Part shown: in pieces, positions 22,205 through 31,105 of the stretch
Layout: every line of letters starts with the position of its first letter
Position numbering within the stretch: the stretch's first letter is position 1
Assembly: GCA_031281255.1 (NCBI GenBank)
Contig: JAITFR010000198.1
Coordinates: 1 to 36,576 of the forward strand
Reading direction: 5' to 3'
Length of the DNA stretch: 36,576 bases
From: Oscillospiraceae bacterium
GTDB taxonomy: Bacteria; Bacillota; Clostridia; Oscillospirales; Oscillospiraceae
Made by a program: the position numbers and the translations under genes
Notes under the pieces: model-generated
Databases searched by the model: none
Told to the model about the DNA's origin: nothing
Seen by the model: only the letters and a program-made list of their open reading frames with translations

Positions 22205-24823
22205 TTAGTTATTTTGTATAAAACTTTCTATTTCGGTTGCAGCTTCTATAAAATCACTATGAAGCAATTTTTTTGATGTTTCATCCAGTAAATCACTTAT
22301 GTGAGCAGGCCATTGCGACTGTCTTAGCTCTTCCAGAATCTCTTCGGCAGCAGATTCATCATACTCCTCACATGCAGTTTTCACAGCAGTAAGTTTTTCT
22401 TTGAGTGATAACATATCTGCATCTGATAAGTCAGCAACTTCAATAACTTCCTCTTCCTCCGGTTTAAGAGTGTCAATAAAAGCACGTAAATCATTGAGGA
22501 AAGAAGGTGTTTCACTTTCGATACGTTCAAGATTATTATCACGGCTTGCTTGCTCTAAGCTGCCTGCGATGCCGGAAAGCTCTTTGTTGCCAAAATTAGC
22601 CAGTGCACTCTTTAGACCGTGTGTATGTATCATGTATGTTTGCATGTCTTCATCATTGCTTGGTACGCCGTCACCTGCTACTTCAATGAGTGCTGCAAGA
22701 GATTTTCCTGCATCTCGTACAAAAATCTCAACGAAACGTGGGTCAACTGCCGGTTTTGCAGCAACATCATCCGGTTGCTCATCATCCCATTCCTCAGCTT
22801 GTTTTCGAGCTTCTTCGAGGACTTCCGGAGGTTGTTTATCACGTACAAGCTTATTTAATACCGTATTAAGACGGCGAATATCAATTGGTTTAGATAAAAA
22901 GTCATCAAAACCATTCTTTAGGAAAACCTCTGCTTGTCCGGCAACAGCGTTTGCAGTCAACGCTACAATAGGTTCATTGTATCCCATCTCACGGAGACGT
23001 TTTGTTGTCTCCATACCATCCATTTTCGGCATCATATGATCCATGAAGATGATGTCGTACACTTTGCCGTTTTCTACTTTTTCTATTGCTAAGAACCCAC
23101 TATCTGCCGAGTCAACATTAAGCTCGTATGGAGCCATAAGACCGGTCGCAACGAAAATATTTGTCTCAACGTCATCCACCACTAAAACATTACCATAAGG
23201 CATGTATTCGTGTTTTATCTGAGTATGCTTCATTAATACCTGATTGTTTGTGCGGAAGTTGTGGAGATTGTCTGCCATTTCTTTACCCAGCAGCTCATCA
23301 CTACCTTTACCTTGCGGTAGACGAACGATAAATGTGGAGCCAACTCCGGGTTCACTCTCTATTTCTATATTTCCGCCTATCAGTTGCACCAGATTGCGTG
23401 TTATACTCATACCAAGACCGGTACCCTCAGTTTCACGATTAGCATCAGTGTTAAACTGCGAGTATTCCTCGAACAATTTATCCACTTGCTCTTTACTCAT
23501 ACCTTGCCCGGTGTCGCTAACACTGAATATAATGTTTACAGTTTCGTCGATGCCATCAATAGGTTCTGATGACACTTTAAATGTTACAGCACCTTCATCT
23601 GTATACTTAAATGCATTGGATAAAACATTGTTAAGAATCTGCTTCACACGAAGCTCATCGCCAATAAGGTTGGTAGGTAGATTCTCATCAACATAAAGTT
23701 CGAACTCGATTGGTTTTTTTCCAATTCGCATAATATTTAGTTGTGCTATGTTACTGATAAGGCTTGCTACTTCGTAATCTTCAATGAACAACTCAAGCTT
23801 ACCTGCTTCAATTTTAGAAAGGTCAAGAATGTCGTTAATTATACCAAGCAACATATCGCCGGATGTGTAGATTTTTTTGAATCCATTTTTAATATCTTCG
23901 TCGAGATCTTTTTTATGGAGTTGCATTTCCGTGATACCTAGTATTGCGTTCATCGGTGTTCGTATCTCGTGACTCATTGTTGCAAGGAAATCACTCTTTG
24001 CCCTGTTGGCAACCTGAGCATCATCAAGCGATTCTTTTATTTTTCGTGCAAGGTCGCCAATTTCATCACTTCTTTCACTTCCATATATATTGTGAACGTC
24101 AATATTAGCTTTTGCTACACTTTCAGTGAGACGACTAATCGGGTTAACAATGAGACGGCGTATGATAACGATGTTGACACCCATTATGAGAGTAAGTATT
24201 GCTACAAGAATTATAATATTGAGAATAGCAGCTTGCTGACTCTCTTGTATGTAACGGTCTTCTATGTCAGTAACGATGATACCAATGACTTGTCCGCCTA
24301 ACATAATTGGTACAGCCCCGGTATTGAAGTAATTTACACCATCTGCAAAGTTCATGATTTCTGCAGAAGCTTTACCACTAAAAGCATCCAGATGGACTTG
24401 TGTTATAAACTCATACTCATCAAAAATTGTATCATCTCTGGTTGGATCATTAGGATGAGGAAATGGATCAGTGTCAAAAATCATGTAGTAATTGCCGTTT
24501 ATATATCTTAGAGCTCGAATATTCGTAGCACCAACCAATCTTTGCAGATTACGCAGTTCACCAAGTGTATTTATATACGCATTAATATCGCCCCGTACAT
24601 CCGCTTCAGTGTTGTAGGTAACAAATCTTTCAATATCAATTACATTTCGTGCAGCTATGGAAATCGATATAAGCTTCGATTCAACGCTTTCTTCAAGTAT
24701 TAACCTGTGGTCACGATTGTTTATTACTGTTAGTATTATGCTAACTGCCAGCACGATAACTAACAAACCTACAACCAAGGAAATAAGAAGCCGTTGCATT
24801 TTTTTATTCACAGTTTTGATCAT
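22205..24823 (-). CDS. Hybrid sensor histidine kinase (sensor-HAMP-HisKA-HATPase-REC-Hpt)
   Basis: An 872-residue BarA-like hybrid kinase. Order: membrane segment about 11-34; extracellular Cache-like sensor about 35-195; second membrane segment about 198-220; HAMP about 221-272; dimerisation domain with phospho-His285 ('ATMSHEIRTPMN'); ATPase domain with 'NNVLSNAFKYT', 'SDTGQGM' and 'GTGLGMSI' (to about 505); receiver with Asp550-551, Asp595 and Lys645; C-terminal Hpt with His735 ('THGLKSALANFG'). Phosphate would pass His-Asp-His to a response regulator not encoded in the window. The start codon directly abuts AAAGGG, an unusual zero spacing, so translation may start later (for example Met9). 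It has its own promoter and terminator. The neighbouring orphan sugar-binding protein may be functionally linked. Confidence 0.93.
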   Translation of the reverse strand: MIKTVNKKMQRLLISLVVGLLVIVLAVSIILTVINNRDHRLILEESVESKLISISIAARNVIDIERFVTYNTEADVRGDINAYINTLGELRNLQRLVGATNIRALRYINGNYYMIFDTDPFPHPNDPTRDDTIFDEYEFITQVHLDAFSGKASAEIMNFADGVNYFNTGAVPIMLGGQVIGIIVTDIEDRYIQESQQAAILNIIILVAILTLIMGVNIVIIRRLIVNPISRLTESVAKANIDVHNIYGSERSDEIGDLARKIKESLDDAQVANRAKSDFLATMSHEIRTPMNAILGITEMQLHKKDLDEDIKNGFKKIYTSGDMLLGIINDILDLSKIEAGKLELFIEDYEVASLISNIAQLNIMRIGKKPIEFELYVDENLPTNLIGDELRVKQILNNVLSNAFKYTDEGAVTFKVSSEPIDGIDETVNIIFSVSDTGQGMSKEQVDKLFEEYSQFNTDANRETEGTGLGMSITRNLVQLIGGNIEIESEPGVGSTFIVRLPQGKGSDELLGKEMADNLHNFRTNNQVLMKHTQIKHEYMPYGNVLVVDDVETNIFVATGLMAPYELNVDSADSGFLAIEKVENGKVYDIIFMDHMMPKMDGMETTKRLREMGYNEPIVALTANAVAGQAEVFLKNGFDDFLSKPIDIRRLNTVLNKLVRDKQPPEVLEEARKQAEEWDDEQPDDVAAKPAVDPRFVEIFVRDAGKSLAALIEVAGDGVPSNDEDMQTYMIHTHGLKSALANFGNKELSGIAGSLEQASRDNNLERIESETPSFLNDLRAFIDTLKPEEEEVIEVADLSDADMLSLKEKLTAVKTACEEYDESAAEEILEELRQSQWPAHISDLLDETSKKLLHSDFIEAATEIESFIQNN

Positions 24824-24903
24824 CCCTTTCTTAAACCACCATATGGTTATCTCAAGGTATACTTGACAACAACGTCATATCTGTGACACTTAAAGAATAT
24901 GTC

Positions 24904-24932
24904 ATTCTCGCACAATTATCACACTTTGTCAA
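24904..24932 (-). promoter_or_regulatory. Promoter of hybrid kinase gene
   Basis: On the minus strand TTGACA (24927-24932) and GAGAAT (24904-24909) are 17 bp apart, with TGC before the -10. The 11-bp sequence TGACACTTAAA occurs on both sides (24884-24894 and 24963-24973, same orientation) and could be an operator pair. Confidence 0.6.
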
Positions 24933-24991
24933 CAACAAATACTACAGTTTTTTGTAAGTTTTTGACACTTAAAAAACTATTATTGATACTA

Positions 24992-25020
24992 TTGATATAT
25001 TTCGATAATTATACTATACT
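24992..25020 (+). promoter_or_regulatory. Promoter of tRNA-Leu
   Basis: TTGATA (24992-24997) and TATACT (25015-25020) are 17 bp apart, with the tRNA starting 14 bases after the -10. The stop codon of the antisense Dam ORF (25014-25016) overlaps the start of this -10. Confidence 0.75.
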
Positions 25021-26048
25021 ACAAAAGGAAAATGCCGGTGTGATGGAATGGTAGACGTGATGGATTCAAAATCCATTGGGAGCAATCCCGTGTCGGTTCG
25101 AGTCCGACCACCGGTACCAAAGTCAGATAATCCGAACCGCATTTCCCTGTGAGAGATGCCTTCGGATTTATCATTAAAATTTGATTTTTTGTACTGATTG
25201 CTGTTAATTAAACTAATTGATTCAGGAAGTTTTAATTTTGGGCTAAAGAAAATATATTCTTGTGCGAGACGTTTTTCCATTAAACTATAATTAATGTCTA
25301 AATAACTCTTTTTGCATTTATTATAAAGTTTACTAACCAACTCACAAACATCATATGTAACAATCCATTTACGTTTACATTGTAATATTTCTTTTGAAAG
25401 CCTGACATGATCTTCTTCGTTAAATGAGTTTTTATAAAGACTTGAACCTTTTTGCACATATGGTGGATCAAAAATTATGAATACCTTTCTGTATTTTACT
25501 AACTCAGTTTTCAAAAAATCGATTGCGTCCATATTATATAAACTAATACTATTACGTTTTTGACCAATCGCTACGATTTTGTTAATTAAATCATCTTTAT
25601 TAAATCGAGCATTTATCTTGTATGTACCATTTTGACTTTTTCCACCAATCATGCCCCCGTTCAACACACCAGAAACATTTGTTCGATTCAAAAAGAACGC
25701 AGAAAAACCATACTCTATCATGCTATATCCTCGAGGATTTAAGAATATCTCTTTTTGGATATTCCATGTGTTTATTGAAATCTCTGTATTTTTTACTAAC
25801 TCAATAAAGTCATCATTATTATTTAAAATTGAATACCAAAAAGAATATATTGCTTTGTCAAAATCATTAATGACAATCCTCTTTACATCGTCATTTAGTA
25901 ACAATTTCAAAGCTAACCCCGAACCGCCCGCAAATGGCTCAATATATGTTTGTCCGATTAAGTCATTATGCTCTATGATTTTTTTAATGTATGTATATGT
26001 TTTTGTTTTTCCACCCGGATATCTCAATGGAGATGGTGTACTTGGCAT
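25014..26048 (-). CDS. Dam-family (D12 class) DNA adenine N6-methyltransferase
   Basis: The methyltransferase domain has the N-terminal 'LRYPGGKTK', SAM-binding motif I 'YIEPFAGGSG' and catalytic motif IV 'IIFDPPYVQKG', and it appears complete by about residue 290. It should transfer a methyl group from SAM to adenine in a short site. It starts 13 bp after the OLD-like ATPase gene and is surely co-transcribed. The tail is odd: the last ~53 codons are antisense to the tRNA-Leu terminator and to the whole tRNA gene ('GGRTRTDTGLLPMDFESI' is its antisense translation). The ORF ends in the tRNA promoter. The native stop was probably lost at an insertion or deletion junction near 25175-25200. The tail may be harmless, or the protein may be impaired. 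Confidence 0.88.
   Translation of the reverse strand: MPSTPSPLRYPGGKTKTYTYIKKIIEHNDLIGQTYIEPFAGGSGLALKLLLNDDVKRIVINDFDKAIYSFWYSILNNNDDFIELVKNTEISINTWNIQKEIFLNPRGYSMIEYGFSAFFLNRTNVSGVLNGGMIGGKSQNGTYKINARFNKDDLINKIVAIGQKRNSISLYNMDAIDFLKTELVKYRKVFIIFDPPYVQKGSSLYKNSFNEEDHVRLSKEILQCKRKWIVTYDVCELVSKLYNKCKKSYLDINYSLMEKRLAQEYIFFSPKLKLPESISLINSNQYKKSNFNDKSEGISHREMRFGLSDFGTGGRTRTDTGLLPMDFESITSTIPSHRHFPFVV
25034..25119 (+). tRNA. tRNA-Leu (anticodon CAA)
   Basis: An 86-nt class II tRNA. The acceptor stem is GCCGGTG/CACCGGT (one G-T pair). The anticodon arm is ATGGA-TTCAAAA-TCCAT, giving anticodon CAA (reads UUG). The long variable arm is GGGA-GCAA-TCCC, the T arm is GTCGG-TTCGAGT-CCGAC, and an encoded CCA follows discriminator A. 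It marks the left edge of the defence island. The Dam-family ORF on the other strand reads through the entire gene. Confidence 0.97.
25126..25190 (+). terminator. Hairpin and T-run after tRNA-Leu
   Basis: GATAATCCGAA pairs with TTCGGATTTATC (one bulge) around an inner stem GCATTTC/GAGATGC, spanning 25126-25172, with TTTTTT at 25185-25190. This is probably the tRNA terminator, although the T-run is 12 bases from the stem. On the minus strand it encodes part of the Dam ORF tail, which suggests the tail is not native Dam sequence. Confidence 0.5.
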
Positions 26049-26061
26049 ACTGTCACTCTTT

Positions 26062-27744
26062 CTATTCTGCCCACATCTTTGGGTTTATTTCGTGGAATTC
26101 TGCAACTTTTAAGAATAGTATTCTTAAGTCATTATAGAATTTATCCATACTATCCTTATTTATTGATGATTCTATCCAATTTATCAATACCAATTCAAAA
26201 AATTGTTTATGTTTATCAAATACATTTTTATTTAGCTCCCTTTCGACACCCTTTATAGATTCTCCTACAGCAATCTTTTGATTGAGCGTTTCTGAAATGT
26301 TCAATATATCCGGAAGAATATCGTCTCTGTACTTCGTTTTTATGTAACCTAAATCCATTATATCCTGATGTGTCCAAAAAACATCGTCTGCATAAAACAT
26401 GTTCTTTGAATGTTGCATAGCAAGAACCTCGGGAGAGCATTCACCCGGTAGAGTAATAGTATATCTGGAAAGGTCTCGTTGGCTATGTCTGTCACCGTCC
26501 AGGATACAAATTGACCGCATTGTTGTCCTTAGCAAATTTCTGTCATTAAAAATACCTTTCAAGTTGTCAGCTCCTAGACTAGCCTCAACAAGATGAAAGA
26601 AACTTCTTACTGTGGCAAAAGTTGTTGTATGATTATAAGTAAAATTATCAAAAATTAAATTAAGAAAAATTCTTGCCTCATTATCTTCTGAAAAAACAGG
26701 TATTGACCTATTTATGTATAATTGGTCTCTTATCAACTGATTCAAGTTCATTTTGATTTTATATATATCTGGGTCTTCCATTTTTTTAACTGAATTTATA
26801 TTATCAATAAGATATGCAACATTATATTTCTTTTTTAGTGCGTCTTCTAGTAAAGACAAACTGTGTGAAGTAAAAATAATTTGTATTTTATATTCATTAC
26901 TAAATGTATTAAGAAGCTCCATCAGTTTGATTTGAAATGATGGATGTAATGTAGCATCAAGTTCATCAATTAACAAGACACTTTCGACATCATTATTATG
27001 TGAAATACTCTGATAATAATACTTTAATGAAATTAACGATGTAATAATGATATATAGATTATCTTCACCCGCAGAAATTGTATTAGAATCCACACCTATA
27101 CTATCAGTTTCAAACTCTGAACGAATCTTTATATCTCCCATCTTTTGTGAATGGGAATCAATATATCCAACATTTAGACCTGTAAACTTATGGTATAACT
27201 CGGAGATTTCCTTTTGATACTCATCAGGAAGACGTGTGTTCAGTTTTCTAATTGCATCATCATTATTGTATTCACCATAAGGAAATAATTGCGACAACCC
27301 TAAATAAATAACAGGAGCATATGGAAGAGATTCTTTTTTACCCACTCCATAACTTGGTTTTACTGCATATCGTGTGCCAGTGATAGTTTTTGAAATATGC
27401 CTCCTAAAATTTAACGTATAGCCATCAGTATACTCGACTGTAAACAAATTTCCTTTGATTCCAAAAGCTGGGTCGTTGTATTTCTTATCTCCACGAGTCA
27501 AGGTCTCAACTTTTGGATTTACAACATTATTTACGGCTCTGATTACTTTTAGACATTGGTTATTATTAACCCATGGACATCTATTCGCAGAAGCAGTAAC
27601 GGCTTGAAATGAATTACTAATCAAATGTAATATTGATGACTTACATGTTCCGTTTGTACCGGAAAGTATGTTAACTCCTTTGCAGAAGTTGAAATCCAAA
27701 TCTTTTAGTTTCCTGTATTGTGTAAATTTTATGTTTTTTATCAT
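26062..27744 (-). CDS. OLD-like AAA ATPase with C-terminal TOPRIM-like domain
   Basis: From the ATG at 27744 (GGAG seven bases upstream; the track's TTG at 27759 is rejected) this is a 560-residue protein. The N-terminal ABC/SMC-like ATPase has Walker A 'GTNGTCKSS' (about 29-37), signature 'SAGEDN' (about 224-229), Walker B 'VLLIDELDATLH' (about 256-267) and the 'FTSHSLSLLE' His loop. The C-terminal part has TOPRIM-like acids: 'VFSEDNEARIF' (about 350-360) and 'CILDGDRHS' (about 414-421). This layout fits OLD-family or fused PARIS/DUF4435-like phage-defence nucleases. It is paired with the Dam-family gene and has its own promoter. A restriction-like effector spared by Dam methylation, or an ATPase sensing foreign DNA, are both possible. 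Confidence 0.82.
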   Translation of the reverse strand: MIKNIKFTQYRKLKDLDFNFCKGVNILSGTNGTCKSSILHLISNSFQAVTASANRCPWVNNNQCLKVIRAVNNVVNPKVETLTRGDKKYNDPAFGIKGNLFTVEYTDGYTLNFRRHISKTITGTRYAVKPSYGVGKKESLPYAPVIYLGLSQLFPYGEYNNDDAIRKLNTRLPDEYQKEISELYHKFTGLNVGYIDSHSQKMGDIKIRSEFETDSIGVDSNTISAGEDNLYIIITSLISLKYYYQSISHNNDVESVLLIDELDATLHPSFQIKLMELLNTFSNEYKIQIIFTSHSLSLLEDALKKKYNVAYLIDNINSVKKMEDPDIYKIKMNLNQLIRDQLYINRSIPVFSEDNEARIFLNLIFDNFTYNHTTTFATVRSFFHLVEASLGADNLKGIFNDRNLLRTTMRSICILDGDRHSQRDLSRYTITLPGECSPEVLAMQHSKNMFYADDVFWTHQDIMDLGYIKTKYRDDILPDILNISETLNQKIAVGESIKGVERELNKNVFDKHKQFFELVLINWIESSINKDSMDKFYNDLRILFLKVAEFHEINPKMWAE

Positions 27745-27800
27745 ACGACTGCTCCACAATTTAATTTCAGACCTTTTTAACGCAAAATATCGATAACAAT

Positions 27801-27829
27801 AGTATAAACTATTATGGCTTCATTGCCAA
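27801..27829 (-). promoter_or_regulatory. Promoter of OLD-like ATPase-Dam pair
   Basis: On the minus strand TTGGCA (27824-27829) and TATACT (27801-27806) are 17 bp apart, between hsdR and the ATPase gene. The pair is therefore probably a transcription unit separate from the hsd operon. Confidence 0.75.
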
Positions 27830-27874
27830 TGCCTTTTTATACTTAAATACAACTAAGCCAAGGAAATGGAACAC

Positions 27875-27901
27875 AGATAATCATAATTGTGATAATTATC
27901 T
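27875..27901 (-). other. AT-rich dyad after hsdR
   Basis: AGATAAT and ATTATCT are perfect 7-bp inverted arms around 13 bases, just after the hsdR stop. With no T-run it is a weak terminator candidate, or an operator for the promoter that follows. Confidence 0.3.
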
Positions 27902-27904
27902 CAT

Positions 27905-30900
27905 TCACCCTGCCCAAGCATAGCCCATAGTTGCTTGGTCTACGATATGCTGGAAAAGTGAATCACTTTTCACTGCGAAGACTTCTCGATTATAACTGTT
28001 AGGTAAAAATAAATTCAAGCAATCAACTATTACTGACCGCACACGTTCTTTAGGCTGTGAGTCATTGTACCAGCCAACAACAAATAGTTCATTTTTTCTG
28101 GAAATTAATGTTGAATATAGTTCCTTTGCTGCTAACTTGACACGCTTTTCTTCATCTTTGGTAAGCTTATCCTTGCGGAGCAAATCATAGATTTCGAGCT
28201 CGGCTTCAGTCAGTTCCTCTTTTATGTGACGTTCTTCTTCCGTACGCAACTCTTCCATAAATTTGATGAGTTTTTCATAAAAATCATCGTTCTGAGAACC
28301 ACCGGCATTATATTCATCAATTATATTACTGAACCGCTGTGCAAAATCTGTACGTGTTACATTTTCTTTTAATAAAAGTTTAAGCTTGTTTTCTATGAAA
28401 CCTCGCAGATTGGATATTTCAAGGTTTCTGTTTTTTAATCGTTTGAACATCTCGCGAATCTCATCAATATCTATTTTTGATATATCGATTTCTTTTCCGC
28501 TGTCTTCGGTGATGTATGCCCGTGACTCCTCAGCTACCAGTATACTTTGATCTAGTAGTAAGTTGATTTGCTCTTTTGCCGCTTCAAGTTTATCCGGTCT
28601 TATTTTCCCATCAACAATTGCACGCAAGTACATTATAGCTTCTTTGAATTTTGCATCGAAATCCATTTTAAAAATTTCGGGACGGAGAGATTCATACAGA
28701 TTATCAACTGTGTTGGAAAGCACCTTAAACTCGTTTTTTACATCATCGTTTCCAACAATAACATTTGCATAATCATAGAATAAGGATTGATTTCGAAATA
28801 CATCGTCCTCCGCAACAACAAGGTTGAGATCGATGTTAAGTTTGTCACAAAAGTTTAGTGTTATTTCGATTGATTCATTAAGCTTTTCAAGAAGATGATC
28901 AATGTTTTTCGCCGGGTCATCATCGTCTTCATTGGCAGCATACTCTGCCAGAGCACGTTTTAAGTATTTAAATATGTCAAGGAAATCAACGATAATACCA
29001 TTTTGCTTGCCGGGGAAAACGCGATTTGCTCGTGCGATTGCTTGCATCAATGTATGACCTTTCATTGGCTTATCTAAATATAGAGTAGATACAGATTCTG
29101 CATCAAATCCGGTCAACCACATAGCACAGACAAAAACAAGTGCAAGCGGATGGTTTGGATCTTTAAAATTGTCTTCAATATCGTGACCATGCTCATCCGA
29201 TGTATTCATACGCTTACGATGCAGAAGTATAGATAATCCCTCTTTCTTGAACTTCTCCTCTTCATCGGAACCTTCGCTAAGAACAACAGCCATCTCAATA
29301 AAGCGCATATAATCTATAATTTCTTTTATATTGAGCTTTTCTTTCTCATCATTTGTCTCTAATATCTCTTTGTTTAGCTTTTTGATTTCCTCTTGCCAAT
29401 AGAAAGATACCTTGTCATATAGCTTCACAGCAGTGAACTTATCCACCGCAATAACCATACCTTTGCCATGAAATCCTCTGCGTGGGAAATGGTAAACAAT
29501 GTGCCGGGCAACAGCATCCAATACATCGTCACGTTTAATTATTTCAAGTTCTTTTGCATAATTATTTTCAAGCCGTTTTTGTTCCGCATCAGTAAGGTCT
29601 TCTCTTTCCAGTATTTCGGTGAAGTCATCGTTAAGAAATTCATTGCCGAGTACAACCTCCGGTACACGTTTTACATAATAAAGAGGCACAGTGGCATTAT
29701 CCTTGATTGATTCTGCAAAGTTATATTCACTCACATAGTCTCCGAACCAAGAATTTGTGAGGCGTTTGCTACCAAGTAACGGCGTACCGGTAAATGCCAT
29801 ATATTGAGCATTTGGCAATCCGGTTCTCATGTTTTCAGCCAGTTCTTTATATTGCGTACGGTGTGCCTCGTCAACAAATACGATAATATCGTCTCGTTCA
29901 GATAGTATAGGGTATTTTTTACCCTTCTCATAACCAAACTTATGTATAAGCGTAAATAAAATACTTTTATTTGTTTTAAGCTCATCACGAAGAGCCTGAC
30001 GGTTTGCGGGTTGCACTTTTTCTTCGTCACTCATAAATCCGGATCTCAGAAATGTCTTATATATTTGTCCATCTAAATCATCCCTGTCTGTCACAATCAA
30101 AAATGTATAATTGCCATAACACTTACGCTTTATTTTCCTCGCAAGCATTACCATTGAATAACTTTTGCCACTTCCTTGCGTGTGCCAAAACACTCCGAGT
30201 TTACCGTGAAGCTCCTCGCGATTATTAAACGCTTGAAAAGCTTTGTTTACTCCATGAAATTGGTGGTTCTTAGCAATTATTTTTTTGCTTACTCCGCTGT
30301 CTCGTTTTTCAAAAAGAATAAAGTTCTCAATATAATCAAGTAATGTTTCAGGTTTGCATAATCCTCGAAGGAAGTATTCAATACTAACGCAATTGTCTCT
30401 TATTGCTTTTCGGTCAGGATTTTCCTTCTCGTCTTCTATCTTTAACCACTCAAAGAAGTGCTCATATCCTGTGGAAGAACTGCCAAGTCGGGTCTCCATT
30501 CCATTTGAAAGCACACAAATTTGATTATAATTAAACAACCATGGAATATCACGGCGGTAATTGATCAAGTTATCATCATAAGCGTTTTTAACATTGTACA
30601 CTGAGTTTTTGAGTTCAATAAAGACAAGTGGCAAGCCATTGACGAAAATGATTATATCCGGTCTGCGATAATTCATTTTTCCTTGAATCCACATCTGCGT
30701 AGCAACAATAAAACTGTTATTCTCAGGTACATCGAAATCGATAAGCCGCAGTAAGCCCGAAGTTTCGCGCCCATCCTTTTGGTATGACACCTTGACTCCA
30801 TTGCGTATTTTATTGTAGCAGTGATAATTATCGCCTAATGGATCGCCGTGGGAGTTGTGGCATAAATCATCTGAGATTCGTTTTATAACATCTATTGGAA

Positions 30901-31102
30901 TATCCGGATTGAGGTCACAAAGTTTTGAGTATAGTATTTCCGGTAATACAACTTGCTTTTTATTTTCACGATCAGTACCATCAGGCAGTGTCTCCGGTTT
31001 TTCGGTAAAACAATCAATGTGCCTGTAAGAAGATGCATACTCAGTCACAAGCAACTCAACAGTTGCTTTTTCAATCATATCTTCTGTTATGGTTTTCGGC
31101 AT
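27905..31102 (-). CDS. hsdR: Type I restriction endonuclease subunit R
   Basis: The 1065-residue motor and cleavage subunit of the type I system, normal in length. The N-terminal PD-(D/E)xK nuclease has 'RRPDIIIF' (Asp149) and 'FIELKN' (Glu163, Lys165). The helicase core has Walker A 'HTQGSGKSYS' (about 308-316), DEAH box 'VFVDEAHRTQY', motif III 'AFTGTPLL' and motif VI 'ARANRVFPGKQNG'. With HsdM and HsdS it cuts unmethylated DNA at a distance after ATP-driven translocation. It starts three bases after the stop of the small nuclease gene, with GAGGTATAA as Shine-Dalgarno, so it is read in the same operon although it is separated from hsdS by two cargo genes. All key motifs are intact. Confidence 0.97.
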   Translation of the reverse strand: MPKTITEDMIEKATVELLVTEYASSYRHIDCFTEKPETLPDGTDRENKKQVVLPEILYSKLCDLNPDIPIDVIKRISDDLCHNSHGDPLGDNYHCYNKIRNGVKVSYQKDGRETSGLLRLIDFDVPENNSFIVATQMWIQGKMNYRRPDIIIFVNGLPLVFIELKNSVYNVKNAYDDNLINYRRDIPWLFNYNQICVLSNGMETRLGSSSTGYEHFFEWLKIEDEKENPDRKAIRDNCVSIEYFLRGLCKPETLLDYIENFILFEKRDSGVSKKIIAKNHQFHGVNKAFQAFNNREELHGKLGVFWHTQGSGKSYSMVMLARKIKRKCYGNYTFLIVTDRDDLDGQIYKTFLRSGFMSDEEKVQPANRQALRDELKTNKSILFTLIHKFGYEKGKKYPILSERDDIIVFVDEAHRTQYKELAENMRTGLPNAQYMAFTGTPLLGSKRLTNSWFGDYVSEYNFAESIKDNATVPLYYVKRVPEVVLGNEFLNDDFTEILEREDLTDAEQKRLENNYAKELEIIKRDDVLDAVARHIVYHFPRRGFHGKGMVIAVDKFTAVKLYDKVSFYWQEEIKKLNKEILETNDEKEKLNIKEIIDYMRFIEMAVVLSEGSDEEEKFKKEGLSILLHRKRMNTSDEHGHDIEDNFKDPNHPLALVFVCAMWLTGFDAESVSTLYLDKPMKGHTLMQAIARANRVFPGKQNGIIVDFLDIFKYLKRALAEYAANEDDDDPAKNIDHLLEKLNESIEITLNFCDKLNIDLNLVVAEDDVFRNQSLFYDYANVIVGNDDVKNEFKVLSNTVDNLYESLRPEIFKMDFDAKFKEAIMYLRAIVDGKIRPDKLEAAKEQINLLLDQSILVAEESRAYITEDSGKEIDISKIDIDEIREMFKRLKNRNLEISNLRGFIENKLKLLLKENVTRTDFAQRFSNIIDEYNAGGSQNDDFYEKLIKFMEELRTEEERHIKEELTEAELEIYDLLRKDKLTKDEEKRVKLAAKELYSTLISRKNELFVVGWYNDSQPKERVRSVIVDCLNLFLPNSYNREVFAVKSDSLFQHIVDQATMGYAWAG

Positions 31103-31105
31103 GGG

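Noticed and set aside
22401-23039. 212-residue plus-strand ORF
   Set aside because: It is fully antisense to the receiver/Hpt part of the hybrid kinase, is Ser/Arg-rich as mirror ORFs are, and has no recognisable domain or ribosome-binding site.
25651-26112. 153-residue plus-strand ORF opposite the Dam-family gene
   Set aside because: It is a shadow of the methyltransferase gene with low-complexity hydrophobic translation.
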